Origin: Sphingobacteriales bacterium | GTDB taxonomy: Bacteria > Bacteroidota > Bacteroidia > Chitinophagales > UBA2359 | Assembly (NCBI GenBank): GCA_016700115.1 | Contig: CP064999.1 | Span: 1,674,001-1,738,000 of the forward strand | DNA: 64,000 nt | Direction: 5' to 3' | Position numbers and translations under genes: made by a program | Shown: piece by piece, positions 61,160-64,000 of the stretch | How the letters are laid out: the number at the start of each line of letters is the position of its first letter | Position numbering within the stretch: position 1 is the stretch's first letter | The notes under the pieces: model-generated | Told to the model about the DNA's origin: nothing | What the model saw: the letters and a program-made list of their open reading frames with translations, nothing else | Databases searched by the model: none

Positions 61160-62023
61160 ATGCGAAATCTGCTTTATTTCCTGCTTCGATACAATGCCAT
61201 CCTGACCTTTATCATTTTGCAGATTGCAAGTTGGGTATTGATTATCAGATATAACAATTACCAACGTGCAGCCATTGTCAACTCTGCCAACTATGTGTCT
61301 GGAACTTTACTCCTTAAAGCTACCGAAACACAAAACTACCTCCATCTTAAAGAAATCAATGACAGTTTAGTCAATATCAATGCCCGGTTGTTTGCAGAGG
61401 TTACCTCTATGCAGGAACAATTAGGACTTCAGTCCATTGGAAACAATTGCCTTCCCGATTCGGTCGTTATGCTTGCCAAAGATACCGTGTCTGGCAAATT
61501 GCTGTACAATTGCCGCCCCGCTATGGTCATCAACAGTTCGGTCAACAAAGCGACCAACCTGATTACCATTAACAAAGGAACAAACAACGATATCCGTCCT
61601 GAAATGGGTGTAGTTAGTGGTGCAGGAATTGTAGGTGTTGTTTCACAGGTTTCCCCCAATTTTTCCATAGTCGTTCCGGTCATTAACAAAAGCCTGAGAG
61701 TCAGTGCCAAAATAAAACGCAATAATTTTAAAGGCTCTCTTCAGTGGGCGGAATTAGACCCATTAAGAACAATCTTATATGAAGTGCCCAAACATGCAAG
61801 CGTGCATGTGGGGGATACCATTATAACTACCGGATATTCTGATTTTTTTCCGCCCGATATTTTAATCGGCATTGTTGAAAAATGGACTTTGTCGGAGGGA
61901 AGCAATTTTTACACCATACATGTCCGTCTTAGCACCGATTTTTACAACCTGAAGTATGTGTATGTTATTGATTATCTCAATAAATTTGAAAAAAACACAC
62001 TTGAAACCAATTCTGCAAAATAA
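61160..62023 (+). CDS. mreC: Rod shape-determining protein MreC
   Basis: 287 residues. One N-terminal membrane segment (YNAILTFIILQIASWVLIIR, about 10-29), then a coiled coil (HLKEINDSLVNINARLFAEV) and the MreC beta domains: VINSSVNKATNLITINKGTN, GVVSGAGIVGVVSQVSPNFS and GDTIITTGYSDFFPPDILIG. It links MreB to the wall enzymes in the periplasm. Second gene of mreBCD. Confidence 0.95.
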   Translation: MRNLLYFLLRYNAILTFIILQIASWVLIIRYNNYQRAAIVNSANYVSGTLLLKATETQNYLHLKEINDSLVNINARLFAEVTSMQEQLGLQSIGNNCLPDSVVMLAKDTVSGKLLYNCRPAMVINSSVNKATNLITINKGTNNDIRPEMGVVSGAGIVGVVSQVSPNFSIVVPVINKSLRVSAKIKRNNFKGSLQWAELDPLRTILYEVPKHASVHVGDTIITTGYSDFFPPDILIGIVEKWTLSEGSNFYTIHVRLSTDFYNLKYVYVIDYLNKFEKNTLETNSAK

Positions 62024-62142
62024 ATGAAATAGAAGTGCCTGCCTTTACTATTCTTCCAGTTTTCTGTTTTCCCGAATGGTGGTTCCTTTTGGTTAAAAGC
62101 AGGTGAGAGGTAGTCTGATGGGGCATTTCACCAAAACAAGTA

Positions 62143-62658
62143 ATGAGAGGTACTATTTACAACAGCATTTTCCGACTGATTGCATTCCTGCTTTTTCAGG
62201 TATTGTTGCTCAATCAGATTAAACTGCATGGGTTTGTTAACCCGTATATTTATCCGTTGGGAATCCTCATGTTTCCATTTGAAACAGCGAGGTGGTTGCT
62301 CTTGTTGATTGCCTTTTTTTCAGGTTTGTTTGTAGATATGTTTACCGATACTCCCGGCCTTCATGCTTCTGCATTGGTTCTGATGGCGTTTGTCAGAGAA
62401 TATGTAGTCAATATCAATCGTCCGGTAGGAGATTATGAACCCGGACATCGCCCCACAATAAGCAGTCTTGGTTCTCAATGGTTTTTGGGATATGCCGGAC
62501 TATTAGTGCTGATCCATCATACTGTTTTTTTCTTTATAGAAGCCTATACCTTTTCTATGTTGCTGACCACAATAGCTAAAATCGGAATCAGTGCATTGGT
62601 TTCTCTGATGTTAATGTTTTTATTTCAATACCTCTTTTATTCGAAACAAAACTCCTGA
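62143..62658 (+). CDS. mreD: Rod shape-determining protein MreD
   Basis: 171 residues with five hydrophobic segments, the pattern and size of MreD (FRLIAFLLFQVLLLNQIKLH, LLIAFFSGLFVDMFTDTPGL, LGYAGLLVLIHHTVFFFIEA). The GLFVDMFTDTPG motif is diagnostic. It is the membrane partner of MreC. The usual downstream mrdA (PBP2) and rodA are not present here; the next gene is on the other strand. Confidence 0.92.
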   Translation: MRGTIYNSIFRLIAFLLFQVLLLNQIKLHGFVNPYIYPLGILMFPFETARWLLLLIAFFSGLFVDMFTDTPGLHASALVLMAFVREYVVNINRPVGDYEPGHRPTISSLGSQWFLGYAGLLVLIHHTVFFFIEAYTFSMLLTTIAKIGISALVSLMLMFLFQYLFYSKQNS

Positions 62659-62714
62659 TTGTCTTCTCTCAGTTCATTGTGCAATAGTGTAACCGCATAT
62701 TTTAGCGTGAATAA

Positions 62715-63611
62715 TCAGACATTTTGGGTCATTAAAATGGCAAAAGCGAGTTCAGCCTGTTTGTTGTCTATCAGCAACATGGCATACTCATGCAAGGCAT
62801 CTAAAAGTCCGGCAGGATATTGAGCATGTCGGATGAGTAAATCCTGAACTTCGGGCAATGCTGCTGCTGCAACGATTTCTTCATTGGTTGGCAGTTGGGT
62901 TAAAGCAGCCAACTGTGCCAAGTGATTGCCGGTTAGTATCCTGCTATGACGGATTTGGGGCGGAAGACGGTCAAATCCAATGCCTATTTTGTCAAAAGGC
63001 TGATAAATTTGATGAATAGCATTGCCTGATGCGCGGCAGTAGAAGGCTCTTCCCATTCGCGCCATCAGGTCTATTTTGTTTGGGTCAATGCGTTGTTGGT
63101 CGTCTAATACGGCTTCATCTATATGCATCCGCAACACCTCACAGACAATCAAATTGCCGGCACCACCGCTCTCACCAAGCGAAATGATATCATTTACCTT
63201 ACATTCCATTTGTACAGGAGATTCTTTGACCCGAAATGGCCGTATTAACTCTGAATCAAGCGGGGTAAACCCGGCTTTGTCGAACTCACTTACCTCGTGA
63301 GGATAGTCAATACTGCATAATGCCATCTGACGCACTATCGAATAAGTAACAACATTGATGACCACTTCACGCGTGGCTATAACATTGGACAAAGTGTCTT
63401 TGGTAGTATTGTTACCCACTCTCCTGTTGGATGAAAATACAGCAATTGGCGGATTAGAACTAAACACATTGAAAAAACTATATGGCGCAAGATTGGGGTT
63501 GCCTTCAAGGTCCATCGTGCTCGCAAAACATATAGGGCGGGGAGCTACTGCCCCTAATAAATATTGATGTAATTCTGAGGTCGGAATTGTTCCGGGTGTA
63601 ATAGTAAGCAT
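62715..63611 (-). CDS. Flavin reductase-like, FMN-binding split-barrel protein
   Basis: 298 residues from the ATG at 63609-63611. The start at 63656 adds 15 hydrophobic residues; a signal peptide is not expected for this family. The N-terminal ~195 residues form the flavin reductase-like split barrel: LLGAVAPRPICFASTMDLEG, NLAPYSFFNVFSSNPPIAVF and VVNVVTYSIVRQM-like strands (seen as VVINVVTYSIVRQMALCS) bind FMN. It probably reduces or binds FMN for an oxygenase. The C-terminal ~100 residues are an additional helical part. Convergent with mreD. Confidence 0.85.
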   Translation of the reverse strand: MLTITPGTIPTSELHQYLLGAVAPRPICFASTMDLEGNPNLAPYSFFNVFSSNPPIAVFSSNRRVGNNTTKDTLSNVIATREVVINVVTYSIVRQMALCSIDYPHEVSEFDKAGFTPLDSELIRPFRVKESPVQMECKVNDIISLGESGGAGNLIVCEVLRMHIDEAVLDDQQRIDPNKIDLMARMGRAFYCRASGNAIHQIYQPFDKIGIGFDRLPPQIRHSRILTGNHLAQLAALTQLPTNEEIVAAAALPEVQDLLIRHAQYPAGLLDALHEYAMLLIDNKQAELAFAILMTQNV

Positions 63612-64000
63612 AATATGAAAAAATATGAATCCTAAAAAAAAGGAAATGATAGTCATTAAAACGCACCAAGATATAAATAGTTATTAGCGCATTAGCTTCA
63701 GATTATGTAATTCAGTGGTTAAAAGTCATATAAACCAAAGTTAAGAGGGTTTTTGGAATCTTAAAGAAGTCCCTTTCTGTCGTTGATTTTTACTCTGAGA
63801 GTTCTTAATAATGATTTTACGTTTGTTAAGATTATAGGGTAACGCTTCTTTTTGTTTAAATTTCATTTCTCGGAATTGGGGATACCGGTTTTATAAGAAT
63901 TGAACTATTTATGAATGCACTTAACATTAGTCCTGCTACATACAATCAACCGGTTTAGTTAAAAAAGACTAAAATAGTCTGTTACTGACCTAAATATGGT
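63612..64000. other. Right-edge spacer, nothing found
   Basis: 389 bp of AT-rich DNA upstream of the flavin reductase gene. No open frame, hairpin or repeat is convincing. Confidence 0.4.

Overview
The window looks like chromosomal DNA of a member of the Bacteroidota, probably a free-living or sludge-type Chitinophagia/Saprospiria relative; the exact lineage cannot be fixed from sequence alone. The signs are TAnnTTTG-type -7 promoter elements, near absence of Shine-Dalgarno sequences, type IX secretion C-terminal sorting domains, SprB-type repeats in a secreted amylase, many Bacteroidota-type lipoproteins, and an AT-leaning composition. I see no rRNA or tRNA gene and no CRISPR array.

Layout. 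1-2.8 kb: 5' part of a large secreted protein (minus strand, runs off the left edge) with a 10-bp C/G homopolymer in its signal peptide. 3.3-5.3 kb: GNAT acetyltransferase and a serine beta-lactamase-like hydrolase with TPRs. 5.9-6.25 kb: a 21-bp-periodic array element. 6.3-15 kb: a proteolysis-flavoured region: a TPR-CHAT caspase-like protein on the minus strand, then six plus-strand genes for exported proteins (S8 protease, PrcB-like lipoprotein, CARDB-like protein, DUF6345-type protein, propeptide-like protein, Kazal inhibitor). 15-25.5 kb: housekeeping (sucC, ubiA-like, rlmN, ruvB, two SPOR proteins, uvrA). 25.9-29.1 kb: biotin carrier protein, a lysine-rich AT-hook-like protein, a lipoprotein, a LuxE-like acyl-protein synthetase. 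29.46-30.54 kb: an IS630-family element. 30.7-39.4 kb: PhoD-like phosphatase, a decayed sorting-domain remnant, an Ada-like zinc protein, an HhH/beta-barrel protein, thioredoxins and a secreted phosphodiesterase. 39.5-47.2 kb: apaG, lysS, an outer-membrane protein, a 1054-residue amylase, RidA. 47.4-53 kb: a 3-hydroxyacyl-CoA-dehydrogenase-like protein, a frameshifted polysaccharide deacetylase, the second copy of the 21-bp element, and hypothetical and lipoprotein genes. 53.3-56.7 kb: a frameshifted kinase-FGE fusion followed by a REP-associated transposase gene whose 3' half is present three times in tandem. 56.7-59.8 kb: Nudix hydrolase and two glycosyltransferases. 60-62.7 kb: mreBCD. 62.7-63.6 kb: a flavin reductase.

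The strongest candidates for something undescribed are: (i) the pair of elements at 5873-6251 and 49557-49925, each with 13 contiguous 21-bp units joined to a conserved tail of about 95 bp, and both placed in the same orientation behind the 3' end of a gene; (ii) the REP/RAYT locus at 55.07-56.64 kb, where a 362-bp unit holding the catalytic-Tyr half of the transposase is tandemly triplicated between identical palindromes; (iii) the exported protease/inhibitor cluster next to a TPR-CHAT protein. Two genes (48.1-49.4 kb and 53.4-55.1 kb) carry single-base homopolymer indels that may be real mutations or sequencing errors.
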